A stretch of DNA of 64,000 nt from Bacteroidota bacterium (GCA_018266765.1 JAFDZU010000001.1:34425-98424); one strand, 5' to 3'; numbered from the stretch's first letter, positions 8,940-18,931 are shown. Made by a program: numbers and translations. Notes: generated by a model not told the origin, from the sequence alone.

Positions 8940-8973
8940 GAATGCCCTATAAAATTACTTTCATAGGGCATTC
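8940..8973. terminator. Bidirectional terminator between miaA and a convergent ompA-family gene
   Basis: GAATGCCCTAT (8940-8950) pairs perfectly with ATAGGGCATTC (8963-8973), an 11-base-pair stem with a 12-base loop, centred between two converging genes. The T-tracts are weak on both sides, so read-through is possible. Confidence 0.7.
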
Positions 8974-8994
8974 TCTAATTATTACAGAAACTAA

Positions 8995-10173
8995 TTACTT
9001 GGTTCTTTTAAAATCAACACGGCGATTTCTTTGTTTATTCTCTGAAGTTGTATTTGGAACGAGTGGTTCATTCTCTCCCGCACCTCGAGTTGTCATTCGT
9101 GATTCATCAATACCTTTTGTTACCAGCCAAGTTTTAACGGCATTTGCTCTTCCAATAGAAAGACGCATATTCATATCAGGATCTCCAACATTATCTGTAT
9201 GTCCTGAAATTTCGAAAGTAATATCATTTAATACTTTAAATGCTTTAAGAGCAAATCCTAATATACGTTCAGATTTTTTGGTAATAGTGGAATCACCTGT
9301 ATTAAATTCAATATTTCTAAGAGAAATTTTATCACCTACACCAACACTTAATATATCATCATCCGGATCCAAAGGATTTCCACCAAGACGTACTTCTATT
9401 CCATCATTTACTCCACCATCATCTGTATCAGCAAGCATTGGGTTTGTTTTATACTTAAAAACCTCTTCACCATCTAATAGACCATCTCCATCACTATCAG
9501 GATTATTTGGATCGGTACCGTATGTTACTTCGTCAATATCACTCAAACCATCTCCATCACTATCTTTTTCATAAGTTTTAATTTTATACATTACACCTAA
9601 ACGTCCATGCCAATAAGCATCATTAACATCGTCATAAACCGGATTTAGATTATCGGTAGTTGATATATGAGAGTGAATTGAAAAGTCGAAGACCCAATTG
9701 TCATCTTTTACAAAATATGTCAAACCCAATCCAATTGGAATTGATAGCGTTGTGCCACTTAGTTCAGCTTCTGCTGTTTTATTGAATGGAATTTCTTTTA
9801 CATCATACATTGTTAATCCAACTCCTCCAGAAATGTAGGGCATAAAAGAAGTTGATGGAAATGGATAATATCTTAGTCTCAAATCAGGTGAAATATAACT
9901 TGTTTTATATTGAGAATACCCATTAAAGTTGGATGTTCCGTTTGAAGTATAATGAAAACTAAATTCTGGGCTTAATCCCCCTCCAAGTCCATTATTTAAC
10001 AATGCAATTAAACCAAATGAGGGGCCTAAATTACGATCTTTATCTAATGATTCATTAATACCTCTCGTTAATCCCAAAGTAACACCTACATTTAATGTTT
10101 TACCAGATTGACTAAATAAAGTACTACAACTAATTAAAAAAATGAGTATGTAAATTGTTTTGAAACGATTCAT
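8995..10173 (-). CDS. Outer membrane protein: beta-barrel, TSP3 repeats, OmpA domain
   Basis: Exported protein of 392 residues. After a signal peptide (about 1-22) comes an N-terminal beta-barrel-like region (about 25-205), with aromatic-ended strands such as YISPDLRLRYYPFP. Then come thrombospondin type 3 calcium-binding repeats rich in DSDGDGLSD and DPDDD (about 206-275). The C-terminal OmpA peptidoglycan-binding domain (about 280-392) has ITFEISGHTDNVGDPDMN, SIGRANAVKTWLV and NKQRNRRVDFK. It probably anchors the outer membrane to peptidoglycan. It stands alone, with a terminator downstream and 175 AT-rich bases upstream. A related but larger OmpA-domain protein is at 40994-43138. Confidence 0.88.
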   Translation of the reverse strand: MNRFKTIYILIFLISCSTLFSQSGKTLNVGVTLGLTRGINESLDKDRNLGPSFGLIALLNNGLGGGLSPEFSFHYTSNGTSNFNGYSQYKTSYISPDLRLRYYPFPSTSFMPYISGGVGLTMYDVKEIPFNKTAEAELSGTTLSIPIGLGLTYFVKDDNWVFDFSIHSHISTTDNLNPVYDDVNDAYWHGRLGVMYKIKTYEKDSDGDGLSDIDEVTYGTDPNNPDSDGDGLLDGEEVFKYKTNPMLADTDDGGVNDGIEVRLGGNPLDPDDDILSVGVGDKISLRNIEFNTGDSTITKKSERILGFALKAFKVLNDITFEISGHTDNVGDPDMNMRLSIGRANAVKTWLVTKGIDESRMTTRGAGENEPLVPNTTSENKQRNRRVDFKRTK

Positions 10174-10348
10174 TGGATTTTATTCTATAAAATTTAAAAA
10201 AGTATCTATAATTTATATACAGATATACTATAATTATCATACAATGGCATCATTATATCTAAGTAACAGATAAATAACAATAGAGATATAACTTTTAAGC
10301 TATAGAATTTGCTTTGTATAAAAATTCAATAAATTAATATTTAAATTA

Positions 10349-11659
10349 TTAATTCACACGATTTTTAACTGGTCCATTTTCAAGATTTAGTACACCTCTC
10401 GGGCAGACTGCAGAACAAATACCACAACCAACGCAAGAAGCACGCACAATGTTCTCACCGCGTTGTGCATACGAACGAACATCTATACCCATTTCACAAT
10501 ACGTTGAACAATTACCACATGAAATACATTGACTGCCATTTGTCGTAATTCTGAAGCGTGAGAAATATTTTTGAAAAATCCCTAAAATTGCTGCTTGAGG
10601 ACAACCGAACCGACACCACACTCTCGAACCCATAATTGGATAAAATCCAACTCCTACAACTCCAGAAAATGCAGCTCCAATTAAAAATCCATAGGTTCTT
10701 GAGAATCCTTGAGATAATGAACCAAGTAATTCTCCGTGATAATATGAATTTACCCATAATAATCCAGTTGTAACAGTAATAAACAATAATACGCAATGTA
10801 TCATCCATCGTTCTATTTTCCATGCTTTGAGAGATTTATCAGAATTTTGGCGATATGGGTCACCTACTGTTTCGGCTAATCCTCCACAACCACATACAAA
10901 CGAACAATACCAACGTTTTCCAAAAAAATACGTTAATATCGGCACACCAATTAGAGACATGATAACTCCCCAGAATACCATAAATTGAGGTAACACACCT
11001 TCGTGCGAAAGCAACCAATGAATGTCATTTGGAAATAAAACTCCTGTTTTCAAAGGCCAGAAATAACTAAAATAATATTCCGGTTGATTAAATGCTTCGA
11101 GAATATGAGGTAGTAAATACGCAAATACAAACTGAAAAAAAATAACGGAAAGTGTTCGTATAATCTGATAACGGCTATGACGATACTTAAAGATCATTTT
11201 CAATCCCATCACTAGAATTGATAGAGTGTAGATTGTACCATAGAGAAACCAATGATTTGCTGCTTTTCCAGTCAAAGTAAAACTGATTGGGTTAGTTATT
11301 TTAATGATGTGAACAAGATACTCTGGAAACCAATATAATATTATATAAAATCCCGTGAGGAATACACCGGTCACCCACGCTATTGCACCTCGATTTGATG
11401 CAGAACGAAAGAATACACCATTATTTTTGATTCCCGGAAAACCATCTTTACTACTTGGAATTATAAACAGAATTCCACCAAGAGTTGTAACGCTTAATGT
11501 TGCAATTGAGTAGAACATTAAATGTGATTCAAATAGTCCGAATGAACCAATGAGTAATATCAATAATCCGATAGAAAACAAGGCAAGCCCAACTTTTTTT
11601 ATCGGAGAATCATTAATCGAATGAGATGTTTGTGGAATTTCAATTTGGATAAGATTCAT
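10349..11659 (-). CDS. Membrane polyferredoxin (NapH/CcoG-like 4Fe-4S protein)
   Basis: Membrane protein of 436 residues. About six to eight hydrophobic segments are followed by Fe-S motifs. Two membrane-adjacent cysteine groups, WYCSFVCGCGG and WCRFGCP, resemble those of NapH/NosR/CcoG-type quinol-linked electron carriers. Near the C-terminus are two full 4Fe-4S ferredoxin motifs, Cys378/381/384/388 and Cys409/412/415/419. It lies 32 bases downstream of an FAD oxidoreductase on the same strand, so the two probably form an electron-transfer pair between NAD(P)H or a soluble donor and the membrane. No nap, nos or cco genes are near. Partner and substrate are unknown. Confidence 0.8.
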   Translation of the reverse strand: MNLIQIEIPQTSHSINDSPIKKVGLALFSIGLLILLIGSFGLFESHLMFYSIATLSVTTLGGILFIIPSSKDGFPGIKNNGVFFRSASNRGAIAWVTGVFLTGFYIILYWFPEYLVHIIKITNPISFTLTGKAANHWFLYGTIYTLSILVMGLKMIFKYRHSRYQIIRTLSVIFFQFVFAYLLPHILEAFNQPEYYFSYFWPLKTGVLFPNDIHWLLSHEGVLPQFMVFWGVIMSLIGVPILTYFFGKRWYCSFVCGCGGLAETVGDPYRQNSDKSLKAWKIERWMIHCVLLFITVTTGLLWVNSYYHGELLGSLSQGFSRTYGFLIGAAFSGVVGVGFYPIMGSRVWCRFGCPQAAILGIFQKYFSRFRITTNGSQCISCGNCSTYCEMGIDVRSYAQRGENIVRASCVGCGICSAVCPRGVLNLENGPVKNRVN

Positions 11660-11691
11660 AATCTATTTCAAATGTAGTAAGTAATTACAAT

Positions 11692-13035
11692 TTATAAAGA
11701 TGTTGGAACATTTGACAAAAACTTTTTGTAGCCAAATAGTGCTTTGTTCTTTTGTAGCACAAGCGATTTATTATGTTTAGTATTATATTGTGCAATTATT
11801 TCGTGTTCAAATTTATCAAAAAATTCGGGGTCAAAGTTTGCATCTGAAAGATGTTCTAAGACATATTCAATTGTTCGCTTTTCGGATAACCATTGTTCAC
11901 ATATTTTATGACGGTACCGTACTCCAAGGTTATTAAAACCTATTACTTGCATATCATTATATACTATCCTTATGGAGCGTCGTCGATCAGGGTGCTCCCA
12001 GTACAATGTCTTTTCTCCCGAAGTATTTTGATTCACTAATCCATAAGTGTGATATTCTATATCAAAAAATTTAGCCGAATTAAATAAAATTCCACGATTA
12101 TATTCCATTTTTTCACCGCAAATAACATTAGCAACTGTTTCGCCGTGCATTTCTCCGGTGTACCATAGTTGCTCAACTTGATTTCGTCCCCCATCATTTG
12201 AAATTATTTCTGCGCAATCTCCAATGGCATAAATATCAGTGATTTGTGTTTCTAAATAAGAATTAACCAAAATTCCTCGAGTTGTTGGTATTGAGGACTT
12301 TTGGGCGAGGTCAATGTTTGGGTGAACTCCTGCGGTCAGTGCAACAAACTGAGCTGGGATTTCATCACCTTTACTTGTAATAACACTTCGAGCGTGACCA
12401 TTTGAATCAGATACAATTTCTTTTAATTCTGTTTCAAGTCGTAAGTCAATTCCCTGGTGGCGAATATGTCGGTTTATCATAGAAGATTCTTCAGCAGGAA
12501 GAACTGTATTCCAATACCCTGACTCTCGAACAAGCATCGTAACTTCAATATTTCGTGAATGAAGCATTTCAGCAACTTCGACTCCAATTAATCCTCCGCC
12601 TACAATTATTCCTCTTGAAATTCCTTGAGTGTTTTGTTCCATTAAATCTAAATCTTGCTTAGAATAGAATCCTTGCACACCTGCCAAATCTTGCCCTTTC
12701 CATCCAAATTTATTAGGAAGTGAGCCAGTAGCAAGTATCAGTTTGTCATATCCAATAACATTACCGGATTGCAAATGAACTTTTTTTTCTTGATGATTTA
12801 CGTTTACTGCAAAATCATGTATTAAATTAATCCGATTTTTCTTCCAGAACCAATGTTCGTATGGCTGTGTATGTTCAAACTTTAGATGTCCCATATAGAC
12901 ATACATAAGTGCAGGTCGGGAATAGAAATATTCTGTTTCACCTGAAATTACAGTAATTGAATAATCGCTTAGTTTTCTAAGATACCGTGCGGCAGTAATG
13001 CCGGCAATCCCATTTCCAATGATAACTACATTCAC
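11692..13035 (-). CDS. FAD-dependent pyridine nucleotide-disulfide-type oxidoreductase
   Basis: Flavoprotein of 447 residues. It has the FAD-binding Rossmann motif GNGIAG at 7-12, a second nucleotide-binding motif (GIIVGGGLIGVEVAEML) at about 140-156, and the FAD-binding block YAIGDCAE. There is no CxxxxC redox disulfide at the active site, so it is of the ferredoxin/rubredoxin reductase or NirB-like type rather than a thiol reductase. The C-terminal 110 residues form an extra domain (ILFNSAKFFDIEYHTYG onward). It sits between a DUF547 gene upstream (47-base gap) and the polyferredoxin downstream (32 bases). Electron transfer to the polyferredoxin is the likely role, by context. Confidence 0.82.
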   Translation of the reverse strand: MNVVIIGNGIAGITAARYLRKLSDYSITVISGETEYFYSRPALMYVYMGHLKFEHTQPYEHWFWKKNRINLIHDFAVNVNHQEKKVHLQSGNVIGYDKLILATGSLPNKFGWKGQDLAGVQGFYSKQDLDLMEQNTQGISRGIIVGGGLIGVEVAEMLHSRNIEVTMLVRESGYWNTVLPAEESSMINRHIRHQGIDLRLETELKEIVSDSNGHARSVITSKGDEIPAQFVALTAGVHPNIDLAQKSSIPTTRGILVNSYLETQITDIYAIGDCAEIISNDGGRNQVEQLWYTGEMHGETVANVICGEKMEYNRGILFNSAKFFDIEYHTYGLVNQNTSGEKTLYWEHPDRRRSIRIVYNDMQVIGFNNLGVRYRHKICEQWLSEKRTIEYVLEHLSDANFDPEFFDKFEHEIIAQYNTKHNKSLVLQKNKALFGYKKFLSNVPTSL

Positions 13036-13082
13036 AACTTCTCCGAAAAATCAAATAATAATATTTAGTAAATCTTACATAA

Positions 13083-13892
13083 TTACTTACAAAATGGTTT
13101 TACTTTGAGAGGAGCCGGACGCTGAGTAGTTTCATTAGAAGACCAGTCATATTCAAAAAAATCAATCGTAATATCAGATTTATTTGCTTTTATGAAGTCT
13201 ATATCTTCCTGTTTAAGATATGGGATTATTACTTCAAGTAATTTTTTCTTTCCTCCGCCAATATCAAAATCTTTATGATACCAATCCATAATTTTAGATA
13301 ATTTTAAAGTCTTGGTTTCACGGTCGAGTCTCGCACCCATTGTTGATGTCATATACTCGTGCATATTTATCTCCAACTGTTTTTTAGCGGTTTTAGAACA
13401 AAATGCTCTGTCATTGAGTTTTGGACATCCAACAGCCGCACATACTAACCCAAAATGAACTAAATATGTTGGGAAATTAGCGCGAATTACTTCATTTTCT
13501 ATCTGATTTAGTGAAAGCTCCATTCCACCTACTGAAAATTTATCAACATCAAAAAAACCTTTTTTCTTTAAAGGTGATTGAATTGAACCATAGATTATCA
13601 TATTACTAATCACACAAGCATTATAAGTATTTAACCAAAATGCAAGTTGTTCATCTCGAGGCCACTCTTGTGGGGTTGCATGAGCAATTTCATAAATATA
13701 ATCTTTAAACGGTTGTGTATTAAATCCTTGGTAATAAACTTTTCCGTCTTTAACGTTTTTTTGTAAAAGTGAATCAAAAGCGACATGGGAAAAGTTTTCA
13801 GTGGCTTTTAATGTATTTACACCAGTGACAATGATTATCACCAGAAACATGAGATATATTTTTATATTTCTTAATTTTATATTACTTACCAT
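13083..13892 (-). CDS. Exported DUF547 protein
   Basis: Protein of 269 residues with an N-terminal hydrophobic export signal (about 10-27, IKIYLMFLVIIIVTG). The body matches the DUF547 family: FDSLLQKNVKDGKVYYQGF, LAFWLNTYNACVISNMII, LSLNQIENEVIR, and VHFGLVCAAVGCPKLNDRAF with two conserved cysteines. DUF547 has no established biochemical function. It is the first gene of a minus-strand run with the FAD oxidoreductase and polyferredoxin. AAGGA lies upstream of the start at long spacing. A periplasmic redox-linked role is inference from neighbours only. Confidence 0.82.
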   Translation of the reverse strand: MVSNIKLRNIKIYLMFLVIIIVTGVNTLKATENFSHVAFDSLLQKNVKDGKVYYQGFNTQPFKDYIYEIAHATPQEWPRDEQLAFWLNTYNACVISNMIIYGSIQSPLKKKGFFDVDKFSVGGMELSLNQIENEVIRANFPTYLVHFGLVCAAVGCPKLNDRAFCSKTAKKQLEINMHEYMTSTMGARLDRETKTLKLSKIMDWYHKDFDIGGGKKKLLEVIIPYLKQEDIDFIKANKSDITIDFFEYDWSSNETTQRPAPLKVKPFCK

Positions 13893-14103
13893 AATCTATA
13901 TCTTCCTTTAATATTTATTATTTTGAACATAGTAATTGGATTATTCTTTCTTGTTTATATTTTTTTACCATCTCTGAAAGCAATATATTAAATAATAATC
14001 GGATTAATTACATATATTTTTACTCGATTGTTGCTTCTGATTTTTATAAGCTCTATTTTTGAAAAAATCGAAAATAAACTCAGTACATTTTGGAGTAATT
14101 CTA

Positions 14104-16047
14104 ATGAATCGTCTATTATCCATTGTTCTTATTATGATGATGTTTGAAGTAACTTTTGTATTTGCTCAGATACGATTTATTTCTCCTCATTCAGTCCAAA
14201 CAGACACATATAATTTTTTACAAGTTGCTAATGCAACTTCTCAATCAATTGAAAAGTCTCTTACTTCAAAACAACTAACCTATTCAGCTTCATCATTCTT
14301 ACCACTTTTACGATCAGTCAATACTATTTCTCTTGAAAATTTTCCTTTATCACTTTCAGAAACCGGTACAGTAAATCTAAAAAGAATGCGAACCGCAACA
14401 GATGGAAATACACAACTTTTTACTTCAACTAACAATAGTAATATTCCATTTAATTTACCAGAAGTCATTGTTTTTAAAGGCACTATAAAAGAAGAACCAA
14501 ACTCCATAATTACACTTTGTACAGTAAAAGACGAACTTATTTGTTCTATTAAACGGCAAGATGGAACAAGTTTTACAATAGCACCTTCTTCGGAATCTAA
14601 TTCGTCTTTTCATTATTTAGTTCCTGACAATTCTTATCACAAAAAAAATGATTTGCTTCAATGTATGACCGAGGAAACAAATTTATTGATGAAAGATAAA
14701 CTGATTGCTCCACCTTCATTTATACAACAAAAATCTGCAAAAACTTTATCAAATAATCTGCTTGAAGTTCGAATTGCAATTGAATGTGATAATAAATTCT
14801 ATAAAGATTTTAATGATTCTAGTAAAGCAGCGGCGTATGCTATTGCTTTGATATCACTTGCAAGTATAACGTTTGAAGATGAAATCAACACCGTATTGAC
14901 TATTCCTTGGCTGAAAATTTGGACTACTCCTGACCCTTATAATGTCAATGGAGATGGATATTCACTTGTTTGGAAAGCACAAAAATATTGGAAAGATAGT
15001 TTAAACAATGTTGATCGAGATCTTGTACACACATTAACTTCCGGTGGCGGTGGAGGAATTGCACTTCAATATCCACTATCAAATGGAGGTGGTGGAACAA
15101 CAATTTGCAGTAAAAATGATGGATTTGGTTCGTCCTCTCCATTTACGTTTCATACATATCCTACCTTTGATTTTACGTATGGTGTGTATATAGTTGCTCA
15201 TGAAATAGGTCATAATTTTGGAGCTGTTCATTCTCATAATTGTTTTTGGAATCCACCGTTTGATACCTGTGTCGTTCAAGAAGCAATTGATGGCAAATGC
15301 TTTCCGGCAGGTATTACAGTTCGACCTAATCCCGGGTCTATTATGAGTTATTGTCCTTCAGTTAATTTAGCGGCTCATAATAATGATTTTAATTTTTATC
15401 GAGTAAATATGACCTTTTTACCGAAAATTGCAAGTTATATGCGCGCTCAAGTTGAATCTGCTTCTTGTATTACTTCAGCAAGTAAACCTAATATAGTTCT
15501 CAGTTATCCTCGTGGTGAACAAGCAATTGATACGACTACGATTACAATCCGATGGCAATCATCTAATGTTCAAAATGTAAAACTCGAACATTCAACCGAT
15601 GCCGGTGTTTCGTGGAAAGATATAATTTCAAGTATTCCTGCGGCTGATGGTCAATACACATGGAATTTACCTGTAATCAAAACAAATCAAATGGTTATTC
15701 GCATTTCAGATATTACCGATGAAAACACAAATGATAGAAGTACTATTCCTTTCAAAGCTTATAACCCCACAGGAGTTGAGGAATTAAATAACACACAATT
15801 ATTAGATATTCATCCTACGATTACCGACGGAGAGCTTACTCTTGAGGGTAATATTCTCACAGGAGGCGAATCACTTTCAATGACTCTCTATTCATTACAA
15901 GGAAAAGAATTACGGAAATGGAAAATCCCCACAAGTATTGGTCACATTTCACTTACTTTTGATGTAACTAATATTCCTGTAGGTGTTTACACTGTACTTG
16001 TAAAAGGATTGAATTACAATTTATCTAAAACAGTAATTCGACACTAA
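14104..16047 (+). CDS. Secreted M12-like zinc metalloprotease with T9SS sorting domain
   Basis: Secreted protein of 647 residues. A signal peptide (about 1-22) is followed by a propeptide-like region and a reprolysin/M12-type catalytic domain with HEIGHNFGAVH: His366, Glu367, His370 and His376 are the zinc and catalytic residues. A methionine-turn candidate follows (GSIMSYC). Next are a beta-sandwich (IVLSYPRGEQ to GQYTWNLP) and a C-terminal Por-type sorting domain ending PVGVYTVLVKGLNYNLSKTVIRH, so it should be exported through the type IX system and anchored or released. I chose ATG 14104, with GGAG eight bases upstream; the frame is open to a TTG at 14059. Confidence 0.88.
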   Translation: MNRLLSIVLIMMMFEVTFVFAQIRFISPHSVQTDTYNFLQVANATSQSIEKSLTSKQLTYSASSFLPLLRSVNTISLENFPLSLSETGTVNLKRMRTATDGNTQLFTSTNNSNIPFNLPEVIVFKGTIKEEPNSIITLCTVKDELICSIKRQDGTSFTIAPSSESNSSFHYLVPDNSYHKKNDLLQCMTEETNLLMKDKLIAPPSFIQQKSAKTLSNNLLEVRIAIECDNKFYKDFNDSSKAAAYAIALISLASITFEDEINTVLTIPWLKIWTTPDPYNVNGDGYSLVWKAQKYWKDSLNNVDRDLVHTLTSGGGGGIALQYPLSNGGGGTTICSKNDGFGSSSPFTFHTYPTFDFTYGVYIVAHEIGHNFGAVHSHNCFWNPPFDTCVVQEAIDGKCFPAGITVRPNPGSIMSYCPSVNLAAHNNDFNFYRVNMTFLPKIASYMRAQVESASCITSASKPNIVLSYPRGEQAIDTTTITIRWQSSNVQNVKLEHSTDAGVSWKDIISSIPAADGQYTWNLPVIKTNQMVIRISDITDENTNDRSTIPFKAYNPTGVEELNNTQLLDIHPTITDGELTLEGNILTGGESLSMTLYSLQGKELRKWKIPTSIGHISLTFDVTNIPVGVYTVLVKGLNYNLSKTVIRH

Positions 16048-16057
16048 AAAAATTACG

Positions 16058-16603
16058 ATGAAAAAGTTAGATTGTATCACAACTATTGAAATTTCTTCAC
16101 AACAGATAAAAGCGGCAAAAAATTTTGCTCTCAAGGTAATAGAAACAGTTGATTATAGTGATAGTAATCAAATCAATAAACGTAAAATTGCAGATGATCA
16201 TTTCATTAGTAAACTTGGTGAAGAAGCTGTTAAAAACTGTTACGAAAATTTGGGATTTTCTGTTAGTCCAATAGATTATAATATTTACAACGGAAAACAA
16301 AAATCTTGGGAAAGTGATTTAACGATTAATAATTTTCCTCTTGCAGTTAAAACTCAAAAAAAATCAGCAGCTTTAAAGTATGGTCTGTCTTGGACTTTTC
16401 AATTATCCGGCTTTCGTAATGACCCAATTCTTCTAAATCCTGAAGGTTGGGTTTGTTTCGTTGAATGTGACGATACTCATAATTTTTTATGTAGAGTTTT
16501 TCCCCCACTTCAAATAAAATTACTAACATTCCGTGAACCGAAACTTGCTCATTTAAAAGGAAAAAAGAAAGTTGTGTATGCTGAAGACTTCGTACATTTG
16601 TAA
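16058..16603 (+). CDS. Hypothetical protein with a PD-(D/E)XK nuclease-like pattern
   Basis: I do not recognise a named family for this 181-residue protein. It has no signal peptide or membrane segment. The layout resembles a restriction-endonuclease-like fold: a helix KLGEEAVKNCYENLGF (acidic Glu55/Glu56), then WESDLTI with Asp87, then the strand FPLAVKTQKK with Lys98. The usual acid two residues before the lysine is Ala96, so the site may be degenerate or use Gln100. It starts 10 bases after the metalloprotease gene and is followed by a DinB-like gene. There is no methyltransferase beside it. A nuclease or nucleic-acid-binding role is inference. Confidence 0.6.
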   Translation: MKKLDCITTIEISSQQIKAAKNFALKVIETVDYSDSNQINKRKIADDHFISKLGEEAVKNCYENLGFSVSPIDYNIYNGKQKSWESDLTINNFPLAVKTQKKSAALKYGLSWTFQLSGFRNDPILLNPEGWVCFVECDDTHNFLCRVFPPLQIKLLTFREPKLAHLKGKKKVVYAEDFVHL

Positions 16604-16658
16604 TCAAAACTTAAATTTTCATTTTGAATTTTTTAATAGCTTATTTTAGGGAATAAAA

Positions 16659-17159
16659 ATGGATTCTATATCTTCGGCTTTTCGTTCACAGTATATTGCG
16701 GCACTTTTGATGCTTCGCAATTCTATAATTGCTTGCCCTGAAACTGTTTGGAATGATTCGAGTTATGGAAACAGGTTCTGGCATGTATCGTATCATGTGC
16801 TTTATTTTACGGCTCTCTACTTATCTCCGAGTTTGCAAGAAAGCAATTTATGGGAAAAATGCCGGAAGACATATCAAGCGCTCAGTAAATGGGAAAGTGA
16901 ACCCGACTATGACCCCGAACAAAATATACCTTATACTAAAGAAGAAATATTAGATTTTATCGAATTTATTCAACTACGACTTGAAGTTGCTTTTGATGAA
17001 GTTCCAATGTATTCACCAAGTGGATTTCCATGGATTTCCTTTAATAAACTTCAATTACACATCTATAATCTTAGACATTTACAACATCACATCGGACAGC
17101 TCACAGAACGCATCAAACAAACCACCGGCAAAGGAATTGCTTGGGTTGGAAAAGGGTAA
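16659..17159 (+). CDS. DinB-like four-helix protein
   Basis: Cytosolic protein of 166 residues, resembling the DinB/YfiT metal-dependent four-helix bundle superfamily. Conserved histidines appear in the expected places: NRFWHVSYHVLYF near residue 41 and NLRHLQHHIGQLTERI near residue 135, which would bind a metal. Members are often thiol-dependent transferases (bacillithiol or mycothiol linked), but the substrate here is unknown. AGGGAATAAAA precedes the ATG. It is followed 54 bases later by prfC. Superfamily placement is fairly firm; function is not. Confidence 0.7.
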   Translation: MDSISSAFRSQYIAALLMLRNSIIACPETVWNDSSYGNRFWHVSYHVLYFTALYLSPSLQESNLWEKCRKTYQALSKWESEPDYDPEQNIPYTKEEILDFIEFIQLRLEVAFDEVPMYSPSGFPWISFNKLQLHIYNLRHLQHHIGQLTERIKQTTGKGIAWVGKG

Positions 17160-17213
17160 TATTTAAATTTTACCGTTTTTCACAATTAGTTATTTTTCAA
17201 TATAATATTATCT

Positions 17214-18776
17214 ATGTCTTTAACTTCAGAAATAAAACGTCGGCGAACTCTTGCAATCATTTCTCATCCCGATGCAGGGAAAACCACACTAACCGAAAAA
17301 TTATTACTTTATTCCGGAGCAATACGAAAAGCCGGTTCAGTAACAGGAGGCAAACATACAACAACGACTTCCGATTGGATGGCAATCGAACAGCAACGTG
17401 GAATTTCCGTTTCATCAAGTGCAATGCAAGTGGAATATGACGGAATTTTACTTAATATTCTCGATACTCCGGGTCACCAAGATTTCTCTGAAGATACCTA
17501 TCGAACCCTGATGGCTGTTGATTGTGCGATAATGCTTATTGATGCCGGAAAAGGAGTCGAGGAACAAACTGTAAAGCTTTTCAAAGTTTGTCGTGACAGA
17601 GGAATTCCAATTATTACGTTCATTAATAAAATGGACAGACCTGCCTTAAGCCCTTTTGAATTAATGGATAATGTAGAAAAAGTATTGGGTATTATTCCTG
17701 TGCCGCTTACGTTTCCTGTTGGTGATGGCCCGGATTTTCGAGGTGTTTATGAGCGAGAGTCAAAGCAATTTCATTCGTTTGAACGAACAGTAGGCAATGC
17801 TTATAAAGCCCCAGTTACAATTTCAGACATACATGACCCAAACATTCGTGCCTCGCTTGGAACTAATTTCCACAATCGATTAGTCGAAGATTTGGAAATG
17901 GTTGAAGTTGTGCTTCCTCACTTTAATCGTGAAGATTTTTTGAATGAAAGAATTACTCCAGTTTTCTTTGGAAGTGCAATTACTAATTTCGGTGTCGAGA
18001 ATTTTCTCCAACATTTGACCACACTTGCTCCCGAACCTCAAGGCATGGAAACTTCTGCAGGATTTATTGCTCCTGAAAGTGAAGTGTTTTCAGGATTTAT
18101 GTATAAGATGCAAGCAAATATGAATAAATCGCATCGTGATCGTATTTCATTTTTTAGAATCGTTTCCGGTAAATTTGAACGTGGAATGACCGTAAAACAC
18201 CCACGTTCGGGCAAAGAAGTAAAACTCAATTATCCATTTCAAATATTCGGACAAGACCGTGATATTATTGATGTTGCGTATCCTGGAGATGTAATTGGTT
18301 TGTCTAACCCCGGAATTTTTAGAGTTGGAGATGCGCTGACGACGGGTGAGAATTTTACTATACCACAATTTCCACGTTTTGCGCCTGAAATATTTGCGCG
18401 TGTATTACCTAAATCCGGTTCTTATTCTAAAGGATTTCGTAAAGGAATTGACCAACTCGGAGAAGAAGGTGTTATTCAGATTTTCCAAGATGCACAACGA
18501 AGTCCGACTCCGCTTGTAGCCGCTGTCGGTGAACTTCAATTACAAGTATTTCAATCGCGTATGGAGTCTGAATACAACGAACTTGTTAATTTGGAACGGC
18601 TTCCATATACACGCACACGCTGGATCGGTGGAACTGTAATGCCTGCTACTTCAATTCCAATTGCTTACGACGACCAAAATCGTCCGGTTGCAATGTTCAA
18701 AACAGATTGGGAATTAAGTTATCAACTACAAAGAACTGAAGGGTTGGAATTATTGGAATCACCAAAAATTGAGTAA
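17214..18776 (+). CDS. prfC: Peptide chain release factor 3
   Basis: Translational GTPase that removes RF1/RF2 from the ribosome after peptide release. The 520-residue protein shows all GTPase motifs: G1 SHPDAGKTTLTEK near residue 18, G2 region GGKHTTTTSDWMAIEQQRGIS, G3 DTPGHQDF, and G4 INKMD. The RF3-specific C-terminal part includes VGELQLQVFQSRMESEYN. Length is typical. It lies between a DinB-like gene and a small unknown gene and seems independent of both. Confidence 0.96.
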   Translation: MSLTSEIKRRRTLAIISHPDAGKTTLTEKLLLYSGAIRKAGSVTGGKHTTTTSDWMAIEQQRGISVSSSAMQVEYDGILLNILDTPGHQDFSEDTYRTLMAVDCAIMLIDAGKGVEEQTVKLFKVCRDRGIPIITFINKMDRPALSPFELMDNVEKVLGIIPVPLTFPVGDGPDFRGVYERESKQFHSFERTVGNAYKAPVTISDIHDPNIRASLGTNFHNRLVEDLEMVEVVLPHFNREDFLNERITPVFFGSAITNFGVENFLQHLTTLAPEPQGMETSAGFIAPESEVFSGFMYKMQANMNKSHRDRISFFRIVSGKFERGMTVKHPRSGKEVKLNYPFQIFGQDRDIIDVAYPGDVIGLSNPGIFRVGDALTTGENFTIPQFPRFAPEIFARVLPKSGSYSKGFRKGIDQLGEEGVIQIFQDAQRSPTPLVAAVGELQLQVFQSRMESEYNELVNLERLPYTRTRWIGGTVMPATSIPIAYDDQNRPVAMFKTDWELSYQLQRTEGLELLESPKIE

Positions 18777-18931
18777 GGTGAAAATCAATTTTTCATTTAA
18801 TAATTTTATTGTTCTATACTTTTTTAGATAATAAATTTATTACTATTAATCAATAAGTTAATATCTCACTCAGATTACCGATAAATTCCATACTTTCAGT
18901 TTATCAAACAACTTTTCATGGAGAAATCTCT

